Under the pieces are notes generated by a model. That model ran no database searches and was not told the DNA's origin. It saw nothing but the letters and a program-made list of their open reading frames with translations. Both the position numbers and the translations under genes were made by a program. From assembly GCA_964409645.1 (NCBI GenBank), contig CAYPEK010000070.1, positions 1-22,546 on the forward strand: 22,546 bases of DNA, given 5' to 3'. This DNA is from CAYPEK01 sp964409645. GTDB taxonomy: Bacteria; UBP15; UBA6099. Position 1 is the stretch's first letter; each line of letters starts with the position of its first letter. Of the stretch, positions 1 through 7,404 are shown piece after piece.

Positions 1-734
1 ACTTTCCCCTTAACGCTGCCGGCGATCCCGTCGACCGCCGCCTCATTCGCCTCGATCATGTTGATCCTCTCACCCGTGTCTCGCCACCAGCCTTCGACTA
101 CATGCGGCGTGACTTCGAGCCCCATGCGTACCATTTCGCCTATCGTATCCGTTATCTCAAGCTCACCGCGGCCTGACGGCTTGATCCTCTTCGCCGCCTT
201 GAACACGTTCGCGTCGAACACATATACGCCGATCACGGCAAGGTTGGATTTCGGTTTCTTCGGTTTCTCCTCGATGTTCGCAATCCGGCCGCCCTTCACC
301 ACCGCAACCCCGAAGTGTTGCGGTTCCGGCACCGGAGTCAACGAAATCGACGCGTTCGGGCGTTGCTTTCTGAACTCATCCACAACGCCTTTAATGCCGC
401 GTTCCAGAAGATTGTCTCCGAGGTAAAGCACGAAATCCGAGCCGCCGATATAATCCTCGGCGCACAGCACCGCGTGCGCTATCCCTTTCGGGGTCTCCTG
501 CATCACATACTCGAACTTCATTCCCCACTTTTTCCCGTCACCCAGCGCCGGTTCGAGTTCCTTGCGGTTCTCGCTCACCACAAAACCGATCTCTTTGATC
601 CCTGATTCCTTCATTGATTCGATTGCATAATGGATAACCGGTTTATTGGCGACCGGTATCAGCATCTTCGGAACCGCGTAAGTGATCGGTCTCATCCGGG
701 TGCCCTTCCCGGCGCATAAAACAAGACCTTTCAT
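1..734 (-). CDS. rmlA: Sugar-1-phosphate nucleotidyltransferase, long RmlA type (3' end outside window)
   Basis: Likely transfers a nucleotide from dTTP (or UTP) to glucose-1-phosphate, making activated sugar for cell-surface polysaccharide in the cytoplasm. The first 244 codons are present and the C-terminus runs off the window. The N-terminus shows the nucleotide-binding signature LCAGKGTRMRPIT (residues 5-17) and PKMLIPVANKPVI; further on are PKGIAHAV, FVLYLGDNLL (metal/sugar-binding Asp) and EGWWRDTG. The PKGIAHA and GWWRDTG signatures fit the long-form family (about 350 aa, with a C-terminal left-handed helix that would lie outside) better than the short tetrameric RmlA. The ATG start at 734 begins directly with the nucleotide-binding strand. 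A G-rich stretch lies 3-10 bases upstream, closer than usual for a ribosome binding site. A UTP- or other NTP-specific homologue cannot be excluded. Confidence 0.9.
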   Translation of the reverse strand, partial: MKGLVLCAGKGTRMRPITYAVPKMLIPVANKPVIHYAIESMKESGIKEIGFVVSENRKELEPALGDGKKWGMKFEYVMQETPKGIAHAVLCAEDYIGGSDFVLYLGDNLLERGIKGVVDEFRKQRPNASISLTPVPEPQHFGVAVVKGGRIANIEEKPKKPKSNLAVIGVYVFDANVFKAAKRIKPSGRGELEITDTIGEMVRMGLEVTPHVVEGWWRDTGERINMIEANEAAVDGIAGSVKGK

Positions 735-762
735 AAACCCCCCCGTATTCCGCCAGCAGCTT

Positions 763-778
763 CCGACCGGATGGTCGG
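763..778. promoter_or_regulatory. Inverted repeat, operator-like or leader hairpin
   Basis: CCGACC-GGAT-GGTCGG is a perfect 6-bp dyad inside the predicted nucleotidyltransferase leader. In the plus direction it is followed by TTTTT (779-783), so it could also act as a terminator for rightward transcripts. It shares CCGACC-N5-GTCGG with the dyad at 965-980, which argues for a protein-binding site. Confidence 0.4.
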
Positions 779-807
779 TTTTTAATAAAACCAGTTCAAG
801 CGCGCAA

Positions 808-836
808 AATATATAATAAATAATATATTTAGGCAA
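808..836 (-). promoter_or_regulatory. Sigma70-like promoter for the nucleotidyltransferase gene
   Basis: On the minus strand TTGCCT (836-831) is separated by 17 bases from TATATT (813-808). Transcription would start near 801, giving a leader of about 67 bases that contains the 763-778 dyad. Assigned by eye from consensus match and spacing. Confidence 0.5.
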
Positions 837-964
837 GTATTTTATTTTTTCGAAAATTCACAAAAAATGCTTTGTTTAAATATGGCTTTTTCACGCCGCC
901 TCCGCTCATCGATGTGGATTTATATAATTCTGGTCAAACTCGATACCCGCAGCCTCCTCATCCG

Positions 965-980
965 CCGACCAACCAGTCGG
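965..980. promoter_or_regulatory. Inverted repeat related to the 763-778 dyad
   Basis: CCGACCAACCAGTCGG forms a 5-bp dyad with a 6-base centre and is identical to the 763-778 element at 11 of 16 positions, all in the two arms. It lies about 130 bp upstream of the -35 box of the crotonase promoter. The form resembles TetR-family operators, but no regulator gene lies nearby. Confidence 0.35.
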
Positions 981-1111
981 TAAGTCCTTCAATACCTTTC
1001 TCAAACCCGATCCACGCACCCGGCAAACTCCGCAATTTCGCGGATTGTCGCCTCGCCCTGAAACAGACATTGTGGACAACGCTTTTTTCCTTCACAAACA
1101 GCGCCAAACGC

Positions 1112-1141
1112 TTGACACGCCACCGCCTTGATTGATAATAT
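1112..1141 (+). promoter_or_regulatory. Sigma70-like promoter for the crotonase-family gene
   Basis: A perfect TTGACA (1112-1117) is followed after 18 bases by TAATAT (1136-1141); GATAAT (1134-1139) at 16 bases is an alternative -10. Transcription would start near 1147, which rules out the upstream TTG at 1132 as the translation start and supports GTG 1216. Confidence 0.6.
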
Positions 1142-1215
1142 CGGCACACGATGCGTGGCCGGCCGCATCGCACCCACGGTATTCTCCGGCGCAAATTAAG
1201 AAAGGACCACTGCCC

Positions 1216-1935
1216 GTGAAATACGTCTCCACAGAAATGCACGACCGCGTCATGGTCATCACAATGAACTACGAAAAGGAAAACCGGTTCCACCCGGACT
1301 TTATGGACGAGTTGATGGAAATACTCGACGCCGCCGAGAACGACAAAGCAGTCGGCGCACTCGTCATCACCGGAGGAGACCCTAAGTTCTTCTCGAACGG
1401 ACTCGACCTCAACTGGATCATGGCGCACGCCACGGACCCTCAGGCGATCGTCGCCTACCTCGAAAAAGTCAACGCTATGTACAGGCGGTTCTGCCTCTAT
1501 CCGAAACCGGTTGTGGGCGCTCTGAACGGGCACACGTTCGCCGGCGCGATATTCCTTGCGGGCTACTTCGATTTCAGGTTCATGCGCGAGGACCGCGGAT
1601 GGATATGCCTGCCCGAAGTTGACATCAATATACCGCTTCTGCCGGGTATGATCGCCATCACGCAGGCAAGCATGACCGCCGCCGGATTCCGAGATATGTA
1701 CTACACGGGCCGAAGACTCACCGGTCCCGAGGCGCTTCAGATAGGTTTTGCGGACAAGCTTTTCTCCGAAGCGGAGTTGTTACCGAAGAGCATCGAGCAC
1801 GCGGCCATGCTCGCCAAGAAAAAAGGTAAAACCTTCGCCGAAATGAAGCGCCGCACCCGCGCCCATATCGCCCGCATTCTCGATGAGGAAGACCCAAAGC
1901 TGTTCATGCCCACCCTCTCCTATTCGATGGGTTGA
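1216..1935 (+). CDS. Enoyl-CoA hydratase/isomerase (crotonase) family protein
   Basis: A 239-aa crotonase-fold enzyme acting on CoA thioesters, probably in fatty-acid oxidation. The GTG start at 1216 is chosen because AAGAAAGGA lies just upstream and the predicted transcript begins near 1147; an in-frame TTG at 1132 would lie within the promoter. The motif SNGLDLNW supplies the first oxyanion-hole region, GHTFAGAIFLAG the second, and LPEVDI carries the Glu equivalent to crotonase Glu164. At the position of the second crotonase catalytic Glu (GGGCEL in hydratases) this protein has Phe (AGAIFL). One retained Glu is the pattern of delta3-delta2-enoyl-CoA isomerases rather than hydratases. The gene stands alone between two promoters, so the pathway cannot be inferred from neighbours. 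Confidence 0.88.
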   Translation: MKYVSTEMHDRVMVITMNYEKENRFHPDFMDELMEILDAAENDKAVGALVITGGDPKFFSNGLDLNWIMAHATDPQAIVAYLEKVNAMYRRFCLYPKPVVGALNGHTFAGAIFLAGYFDFRFMREDRGWICLPEVDINIPLLPGMIAITQASMTAAGFRDMYYTGRRLTGPEALQIGFADKLFSEAELLPKSIEHAAMLAKKKGKTFAEMKRRTRAHIARILDEEDPKLFMPTLSYSMG

Positions 1936-1982
1936 AAAAAGCGTTTTTTCATGTATTCATCTTTTTTCGATGTGCGCGGACA

Positions 1983-2011
1983 TTGACTGTTTATTTCTTA
2001 TATGTTATACA
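1983..2011 (+). promoter_or_regulatory. Sigma70-like promoter for the beta-propeller gene
   Basis: TTGACT (1983-1988), a 17-base spacer and TATACA (2006-2011) match the vegetative consensus well. Transcription would start near 2018, about 30 bases before the TTG start codon. Confidence 0.6.
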
Positions 2012-2047
2012 AATCGTAGTAGCATCAGAAAACACGGGTAGCAGCCA

Positions 2048-3226
2048 TTGCGCGAATTTACCATACTAGTCTTACTTCTCCTTACACTTGGAACTCCATA
2101 CGTGGGCAAGGCTCAGGAGCCTCCGTATTATGTTTTCTTCGTGTCGGAACGAGACAAGCAGGTGGACGGAGAGCAAAACAGGTATTTTTCCGAAATATAC
2201 AGAATGAACCCCGACGGATCGAACCAGATAAGGCTGACAACAAATGAGGGTTACGAGGAGTTTCTTGACGCCATTCCGCAACAGAATAAAATATCGTTCA
2301 CATATACCGAAAAAGACGACAGCGAAATCGCGTGGATGGACTACGACGGTTCAGGGATAGAAAATCTGACGGAAGATTACGACAACTACGATTCATATCC
2401 GGAATTCAACAAAGCCGGGACGATGCTTTTCTACACCTCTTGGCCGAGATACGAAACCACGGACAAACAGACTGACTCCGAGATTTTCATGCTCGACATC
2501 GAATCCCGCGTAAAGAAAAAACTCACGGACAACTCCGAAACCGACTATTTCCCAACCCTTTCACCGGACGAAACAGAAATAATGTTCCTCCACAGGAGAA
2601 AGCAGATATCGGGAGATATATTCTCTTATTCCTATTATCATTATGTCTTCACGTACAACATCATACGCGACGTGATTCACTATTGCGAACTGGACAACCT
2701 CGAACAGGGCGCAATCTACTCCGACAAGTACGATTACTATTCGATCGAATACTCTCCGGACGGCAATTACATAGGCACTATCATCGCCACTTCGGATAAT
2801 GTGCGAAATGCCGTTCTTCTCAACTGGGAAGGAGACAAGGCGATCACCCAGACACCGGACTCATACGGCATCTGCAATGGAATCCAATTCACGGAAGACA
2901 ACAGCAAATTCGTGTTCTCCTGCCACCCTTACGGAGGCATCAACGACTACCATTTCTACGTCATGGATTTAAGAAACGGCTACAAGATCAGCAAACTCCC
3001 CGTTGAAGGATTTACAATAGTCGATTTTGACGTCTCTCCCGACTCAAAAACCATTTTCTTTTCGGCGCTCAAGTACGGCACCGAAGAGGCGCTCAAAGAA
3101 TGGAATAAAATCGAATTATTCAGCATATCCATTGACGGCTCAGACCTGAAGAAAATCACGGAAAACGATTCCGCCGACTACAACGTAACAATCGCCGGCA
3201 TAACAACAAATGACAGCGAAGAATGA
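2048..3226 (+). CDS. Secreted TolB-like beta-propeller (PD40 repeat) protein
   Basis: A 392-aa exported protein starting at TTG 2048; no ATG or GTG lies in the signal-peptide region and the promoter ends about 37 bases upstream. Residues 1-22 form a signal peptide (hydrophobic TILVLLLLTLG core, likely cut after GKA). The rest is made of WD40-like PD40 blades, for example SEIYRMNPDGSNQIRLT, DSEIAWMDYDGSGIENLT, DSEIFMLDIESRVKKKLT with YFPTLSPDETEIMF, and IELFSISIDGSDLKKIT. Such propellers occur in TolB and in many periplasmic or surface proteins of unknown partner. The TolB N-terminal domain is absent and no tol/pal genes adjoin, so this is not TolB itself. The coding DNA is visibly more AT-rich, with more TAT, ATA, AGG and ACA codons than its neighbours, which hints at a different origin. 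No distinctive active site was seen. Confidence 0.75.
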   Translation: MREFTILVLLLLTLGTPYVGKAQEPPYYVFFVSERDKQVDGEQNRYFSEIYRMNPDGSNQIRLTTNEGYEEFLDAIPQQNKISFTYTEKDDSEIAWMDYDGSGIENLTEDYDNYDSYPEFNKAGTMLFYTSWPRYETTDKQTDSEIFMLDIESRVKKKLTDNSETDYFPTLSPDETEIMFLHRRKQISGDIFSYSYYHYVFTYNIIRDVIHYCELDNLEQGAIYSDKYDYYSIEYSPDGNYIGTIIATSDNVRNAVLLNWEGDKAITQTPDSYGICNGIQFTEDNSKFVFSCHPYGGINDYHFYVMDLRNGYKISKLPVEGFTIVDFDVSPDSKTIFFSALKYGTEEALKEWNKIELFSISIDGSDLKKITENDSADYNVTIAGITTNDSEE

Positions 3227-3267
3227 ACCTCTTCGTGCCTGTTTCGCCGCCACCAAATGTTTCACAT

Positions 3268-3295
3268 AAAAAACGCTTACATAAAGCGATTTTTT
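3268..3295 (+). terminator. Possible terminator after the beta-propeller gene
   Basis: CGCTT (3274-3278) and AAGCG (3284-3288) pair across a 5-base loop. An A-run (3268-3273) precedes the stem and a T-run (3290-3295) follows it, so it could work in both directions. The stem is short. Confidence 0.45.
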
Positions 3296-3406
3296 ATCGC
3301 CACAACAAGCAGCAAATATTATCGCTGTTCACGTTTAAGTTCGTTTTATTGTGGGTAAAGCAGAAATACTCTAGGCTCGGGTTCCCTACTGGAGGACCCG
3401 GTCGAC

Positions 3407-3444
3407 ATTGCGAGCCTTGTTTCACTTTTCGCAAGGCTCGCAAT
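3407..3444. terminator. Perfect 13-bp inverted repeat between convergent genes
   Basis: ATTGCGAGCCTTG (3407-3419) and its exact complement CAAGGCTCGCAAT (3432-3444) flank a 12-base loop. It lies 43 bp beyond the stop codon of the leftward phosphate permease and 180 bp beyond the rightward propeller gene. It probably acts as a bidirectional terminator or transcript-end stabiliser, though neither side has a long U-tract. It could instead be a copy of a dispersed intergenic palindrome. Confidence 0.55.
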
Positions 3445-3486
3445 TCTTATATATCGTGACCTTCCGGAAATTAAGTTCAACCCGAG

Positions 3487-4485
3487 TTAGAACAATTTCA
3501 TTATGAAATACGTTGCCGCGGAAACGAGCGCGGAGGCCGGGATTGTGAGCACCCACGCCCACACAATCCGCCGGGCCACAGTCCAGCGCACGGAAGACAA
3601 CCCGCGCGTCGAGCCGACGCCCATGATCGCGCCCGTTATTATGTGCGTTGTGCTGACCGGGATGCCGAGCGCAGTGGCTCCGAAAATGGTGATCGCGCCC
3701 GCGGTTTCCGCCGCGAACCCACCCACCGGCTGCAGTTTGGTTATCTTCGACCCCATCGTCTTCACAACTCGCCAGCCGCCCATCATCGTACCTATCCCGA
3801 TCGCCGTATGGCACGCCAGTATCACCCACATCGGAATACCTGCGCTGGTCGATAACTTGCCGGTCGAATACAATAAAATCGCGATTATTCCCATCGCCTT
3901 CTGCGCGTCGTTCGTCCCGTGGCCAAGACTGTATAACGCCGCCGAGACAAGTTGCAGCCGACGGAAAAGCCTATCTACCTTTTGAGCGCTGGCCCGCCTG
4001 AACAGCCAGTAGATGATTATCATGTTAATGAATCCGAAAATAAGCCCGATCATCGGCGCGATAAAGATGAACGAGACTATTTTCACAATTCCCGCGACCT
4101 TTAGCACGCCGAACCCCTTGCTCATCGCCGCCGCACCGATCAGCCCTCCGATCAGCGCGTGTGACGCCGATATCGGGATTCCATACACCGTGCAGAAATG
4201 CACCCATAGCGAAGAACTCACTACCGCAGCAAATATGATGAGCGCGGTCACCGATTTCGGGTCCACCACGCCTTTGCCGATCGTCGTTGCAACTTCAGTC
4301 CCGAAGACAAATGCGGCCGCGAAGTTGAAGAATGCGGCGAGCAAAACCGCAACCAGCGGCGACAGAACGCGCGTCGAAACTATCGTCGCCACCGAGTTAC
4401 CCGCATTATTCACGCCGTTCAGGTACTCAAAGAACAGCGTCACTGCGATTATGAAAACAATGAATGCGAATGATGTGTGTGCCAC
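3487..4485 (-). CDS. pit: PiT-family inorganic phosphate permease
   Basis: A 332-aa polytopic inner-membrane phosphate transporter with the two inverted signature repeats of the family. Repeat 1 is LNGVNNAGNSVATIVSTRVL (from residue 22); repeat 2 is HGTNDAQKAMGIIAI followed later by PVSTTHIITGAIMGVG. The length fits short PiT proteins found with a DUF47 partner. GTG 4485 is taken as start because it lies two bases after the TAA of the upstream gene and is followed directly by the first membrane helix; no separate ribosome binding site is visible, so translation is probably coupled. Repeat 1 reads Gly-Val-Asn-Asn where the family usually has an Asp in the last position, while repeat 2 keeps Asn-Asp. 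Co-transcription with DUF47 supports phosphate uptake. Confidence 0.92.
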   Translation of the reverse strand: MAHTSFAFIVFIIAVTLFFEYLNGVNNAGNSVATIVSTRVLSPLVAVLLAAFFNFAAAFVFGTEVATTIGKGVVDPKSVTALIIFAAVVSSSLWVHFCTVYGIPISASHALIGGLIGAAAMSKGFGVLKVAGIVKIVSFIFIAPMIGLIFGFINMIIIYWLFRRASAQKVDRLFRRLQLVSAALYSLGHGTNDAQKAMGIIAILLYSTGKLSTSAGIPMWVILACHTAIGIGTMMGGWRVVKTMGSKITKLQPVGGFAAETAGAITIFGATALGIPVSTTHIITGAIMGVGSTRGLSSVRWTVARRIVWAWVLTIPASALVSAATYFIMKLF

Positions 4486-4487
4486 TT

Positions 4488-5111
4488 TTATGCGTGTTTG
4501 ACACCGAGGCTTTCCATGATCTCGGCCACATCCTCGCACCTGTCGATGGCTTCCTCGATATTCTCGTAGATTTCTTTCAGTTTGATTATCTCAATCGCTT
4601 CCTTCGTCTCGAACAGCTCGACCAACGCCTTGCGCATCAGCCGGTCAGCCGCGTTTTCGAGCCGGTTGATCTCGACGAAATGCGTCTTCATGTCCTTCCA
4701 TTTCTTGTGCACCCGCATCAGCGGCATCGCCGCCGCGAGTTCCTTCGTCGCCTGATAGAGGATGTCCGACAGCTCAACCAGCGTGTGCGTCGGCTCCGTC
4801 AGTTTGAACATCATCACGCGCTCCGCAACGCCCTCGTTGAAGTCCAGAATGTCATCCAAACGATTCGCAAGCTCGTGAATATCCTCGCGGTCGATCGGCG
4901 TGATGAACGTCGAGTTCAGTTCCTCGACGATCTTGTGCATCAGATCGTCGCCCTTGCTCTCAATGATTTTTATTTCAAGATAGAGGTCATCCCGCCTGTT
5001 GAATTCCCTGAACAGTTCGAGCAGCTTGCCCGAGCACTCGCGCGACAGATCGGCGTACTGTTCGAGCAGTTCGAAAAACTTTTTGTCCTGCGGAACCAGC
5101 CATGAAAACAT
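4488..5111 (-). CDS. DUF47 (PhoU-related) phosphate transport accessory protein
   Basis: A 207-aa all-helical cytoplasmic protein of the PhoU-like DUF47/TIGR00153 family, the usual partner of short PiT permeases and thought to modulate their activity. The N-terminus (SWLVPQDKKFFELLEQYADL) and the Glu/Asp-rich helices with EIKIIESKGDDLMHKI and ITPIDREDIHELANRLDDIL match the conserved family motifs that bind metal clusters in PhoU relatives. The ATG at 5111 follows a GGAGGGAG site about 9 bases upstream and a good promoter at 5210-5182. The stop codon is two bases from the permease start, so the two form an operon. No Pho-box was recognised, so regulation by PhoB is not shown. Confidence 0.92.
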   Translation of the reverse strand: MFSWLVPQDKKFFELLEQYADLSRECSGKLLELFREFNRRDDLYLEIKIIESKGDDLMHKIVEELNSTFITPIDREDIHELANRLDDILDFNEGVAERVMMFKLTEPTHTLVELSDILYQATKELAAAMPLMRVHKKWKDMKTHFVEINRLENAADRLMRKALVELFETKEAIEIIKLKEIYENIEEAIDRCEDVAEIMESLGVKHA

Positions 5112-5181
5112 CGTTCAAATCTCCCTCCGGGCGCGGTTCGATACCCAGCCTTCGAGCCCCGCCTTTCAAATCGAGACCTAC

Positions 5182-5210
5182 ACTATACCCGAACAACACA
5201 ATCCATACAA
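5182..5210 (-). promoter_or_regulatory. Sigma70-like promoter for the DUF47-pit operon
   Basis: On the minus strand TTGTAT (5210-5205), a 17-base spacer and TATAGT (5187-5182). Transcription would start near 5175, giving a leader of about 64 bases before the DUF47 start. Confidence 0.55.
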
Positions 5211-5241
5211 GACCCGCCGGTTTCATGTCTCTGAGGTCACA

Positions 5242-5271
5242 TTATGATTTTAATTAAGGATTATATATAAT
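5242..5271 (+). promoter_or_regulatory. Probable promoter for the receiver-htrA operon
   Basis: A perfect -10 box TATAAT (5266-5271) sits in an AT-rich stretch; the best -35 (TTATGA at 5242-5247, 18-base spacer) is poor, which suggests an activator or another sigma factor. Transcription would start near 5278. Confidence 0.4.
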
Positions 5272-5349
5272 GTGGAGGATGTTTTCGGAATTTCAAAATT
5301 TTCGGGAACAAACCAAATCCTGCGGGTGTCAATTTTTAGGAGAATAAAA

Positions 5350-5727
5350 ATGAACGTTCTGCTGATTGCGGACGATAACCCGGAGATCCGGGAACTCTAT
5401 CAGGACGAATTTGAAGGAGACGGATACACTGTACATACAGCGGCGGACGGCAACGAAGCCGTAGCCAAGACGCGTGAAGTGCGGCCGGACCTCGTGATTC
5501 TCGATATCGGTATGCCGGAGAGGGACGGGCTCGAAGTAATAGGGGAAATATCGAGACTCAACGGGGGAACGCCGGTGATAGTCAACACGGCTTATCCTTT
5601 ATTTAAAATGGACTTCCGCGCCCATCACGCGACTGCATGGGTGGAGAAAACAGCGGACCTTGAGCCGCTTAAAAGCGCTGTCCGGCAGCTTGTCCAGCCG
5701 GCACACGACTCGAAAAAGGAAGGATAA
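5350..5727 (+). CDS. Stand-alone response regulator receiver domain
   Basis: A 125-aa CheY-like receiver with no output domain. Key residues are present: acidic pair Asp8-Asp9, phospho-acceptor Asp52 in VILDIGMPERDG, Thr80 and Lys100. It would take phosphate from a histidine kinase and act by protein contact in the cytoplasm. The ATG at 5350 is preceded by AGGAG seven bases away; a longer frame to 5272 lacks such a site and starts inside the promoter. It ends five bases before the htrA start, so the two are co-transcribed, which suggests a link to envelope stress or to chemotaxis-like signalling. No kinase gene is in the window. Its C-terminal tail after Lys100 is short and Lys-rich. Confidence 0.9.
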   Translation: MNVLLIADDNPEIRELYQDEFEGDGYTVHTAADGNEAVAKTREVRPDLVILDIGMPERDGLEVIGEISRLNGGTPVIVNTAYPLFKMDFRAHHATAWVEKTADLEPLKSAVRQLVQPAHDSKKEG

Positions 5728-5732
5728 CAGAA

Positions 5733-7226
5733 ATGAAAACAAAAACTCGTCTGACTCTTTTAGGTGTTCTAATCATAGGGATGCTGGCCGGGATCGTCAT
5801 GGCGGCCCACTTCAACCTGCTGCCTCATCTGAACGCAGCGGACAAAACGGCGCAGACCCCGCACCTCACAACCGCCGAGAATCTCCAGACGGCGTTCGTT
5901 CAGGTTGCCGACACGGTTAAGCCGAGCGTCGTGAACATCAGCACGTCGCGCACCGTCAAGATGGGCGGATTCTTCGGGTTCGACAACGACCAGATGAAGG
6001 AATTCTTCGGCAACGACGACATGTTCAACCACTTCTTCGGCAATCAGGGCGGCGGCCAGAAGTACAAGCAGCAAAGCCTCGGCTCCGGTTTCGTGATCCG
6101 CTCCGACGGCTACATCCTCACAAACAACCACGTAGTCGAGAAAGCCGACGACATCAAGGTCAAGTTCCCGGACGAAGACAAGGAATACGACGCCACGGTG
6201 GTCGGCACGGACTCCGCGACCGATCTCGCCGTCATCAAGGTCGATGTTAAAAAGAAACTCAAGGAAATCGCGCTCGGCAACAGCGACAACATCAAAGTCG
6301 GCGAGTGGGCGATCGCCATCGGCTGCCCGTTCGGCTTCGACAACACGGTCACGGCCGGCATCATAAGCGCGCTCGACCGCAAGAACGTCTCCGACAGCCC
6401 GTACACCAAGTTCATCCAGACCGACGCGGCGATCAACCCCGGCAACAGCGGCGGCCCGCTCGTCAACATCCGAGGCGAAGTCATCGGCGTCAACACAATG
6501 ATCTACTCGCAGAGCGGCGGCTACATGGGCATCGGATTCGCAATCCCCATCAACACCGCGCGCGACATCTTTGAAAAGCTCATCCAGTCCGGACACGTCT
6601 CACGCGGCTACCTCGGCGTCGTCCCGCAGGACATCGACGAAAAGATAGCCCGCCAGTTCAATCTCGACAGCACTAAGGGCGCACTCGTCACCGAAGTCGC
6701 TAAAGACACCCCCGCGGACAAAGCGGGCATAAAAGCTGACGACGTTATTGTGAAACTCAACGATACAGCGATCACAAGCGCCGACCAGCTCCGAAACGAG
6801 GTCGCCAGATACACCGCCGGGACGAAAGTGGACCTCACCGTCATCCGCGACGGCAAGAAGAAAACCATCTCGGTCAAGCTCGCCAACAGGCCCGACAATC
6901 CCGACGAACAGACAGGTGGAGATGAAAGCGAAACCACCCGCGATGTCGGACTCGACCTCAAGACACTGAGTTCGGACATACAGAAGCAGCTCAACTCGAA
7001 GGCCGACTCGGGCGCGGTCGTGATGAACGTCGAGCCGGATTCCGCGGCGGACGAAGCGGGCTTCATGCAGGGCGACATCATCACCAAAGCGGACCGCAAG
7101 CCGGTGGAATCGGCGGGCGACTTCAAGAGCATCATCAACAAGGCGAAGAAAGGCGAAGAAATCCTCGTCGTCGTCGAGCGCCGGGGTTACAGCCGCTACA
7201 TCGTCCTAAAGATTCCGGAGAAATAG
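5733..7226 (+). CDS. htrA: HtrA/DegP-family periplasmic serine protease
   Basis: A 497-aa protease/chaperone that degrades misfolded envelope proteins. Residues 1-25 form a signal peptide or membrane anchor (LTLLGVLIIGMLAGIVMAA). The trypsin-like domain holds the full triad: His133 in LTNNHVVEKADD, Asp164 in SATDLAVIKV and Ser239 in NPGNSGGP. A Gly/Phe/Asn-rich insert at about 78-112 matches the variable regulatory loop region. Two PDZ domains follow, at about 295-385 (starting GYLGVVPQDI) and 405-495 (ending with RRGYSRYIVLKIPEK), the DegP/MucD architecture and length. Start ATG 5733 follows GGAAGGA. It is second in an operon with the receiver gene and is closed by a strong terminator. All key residues are intact. 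Confidence 0.96.
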   Translation: MKTKTRLTLLGVLIIGMLAGIVMAAHFNLLPHLNAADKTAQTPHLTTAENLQTAFVQVADTVKPSVVNISTSRTVKMGGFFGFDNDQMKEFFGNDDMFNHFFGNQGGGQKYKQQSLGSGFVIRSDGYILTNNHVVEKADDIKVKFPDEDKEYDATVVGTDSATDLAVIKVDVKKKLKEIALGNSDNIKVGEWAIAIGCPFGFDNTVTAGIISALDRKNVSDSPYTKFIQTDAAINPGNSGGPLVNIRGEVIGVNTMIYSQSGGYMGIGFAIPINTARDIFEKLIQSGHVSRGYLGVVPQDIDEKIARQFNLDSTKGALVTEVAKDTPADKAGIKADDVIVKLNDTAITSADQLRNEVARYTAGTKVDLTVIRDGKKKTISVKLANRPDNPDEQTGGDESETTRDVGLDLKTLSSDIQKQLNSKADSGAVVMNVEPDSAADEAGFMQGDIITKADRKPVESAGDFKSIINKAKKGEEILVVVERRGYSRYIVLKIPEK

Positions 7227-7250
7227 GAAACGCAACATTCGGCAGACAGC

Positions 7251-7276
7251 AAAAAGGGGGCGCAAGCCCCCTTTTT
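7251..7276 (+). terminator. Intrinsic terminator of the receiver-htrA operon
   Basis: An 11-bp perfect stem (AAAAAGGGGGC / GCCCCCTTTTT) closes a GCAA tetraloop (7262-7265) of GNRA type and ends in a U-tract, 25 bases after the htrA stop. Confidence 0.92.
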
Positions 7277-7404
7277 ATTTCCGCAGTTACTTCAACAATA
7301 GCGTCCGGAAACGAATACAGATAGAAAGATAAAGCAGCGCAACACACCTTGATCGGCGATATGCATGTTCACCTCTTGCCTTGGCGGCGAATATGCTTTC
7401 CGCG

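Larger units (their letters stand above)
735..1215. other. Divergent intergenic region with two promoters and two dyads
   Basis: This spacer lies between the divergent nucleotidyltransferase and crotonase genes. Positions 780-870 are strongly AT-rich and hold the leftward promoter; the rightward promoter is at 1112-1141. Two related 16-bp dyads sit at 763-778 and 965-980. Open frames crossing the spacer have no ribosome binding site and no recognisable protein, so I see no gene here. Confidence 0.6.

Noticed and set aside
1132..1215. 28-codon N-terminal extension of the crotonase gene
   Set aside because: It overlaps the predicted promoter and transcript start; GTG 1216 has the ribosome binding site.
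2048..3226. Identification as TolB of the Tol-Pal system
   Set aside because: The N-terminal TolB domain and neighbouring tolQRA/pal genes are absent.
3223..3459. 78-codon plus-strand frame after the propeller gene
   Set aside because: It runs through two hairpins and shows no protein-like composition.
5769..6596. 275-codon minus-strand open frame opposite htrA
   Set aside because: Asp/Val/Ala repeats are the reverse reading of high-GC codons; htrA is complete on the other strand.
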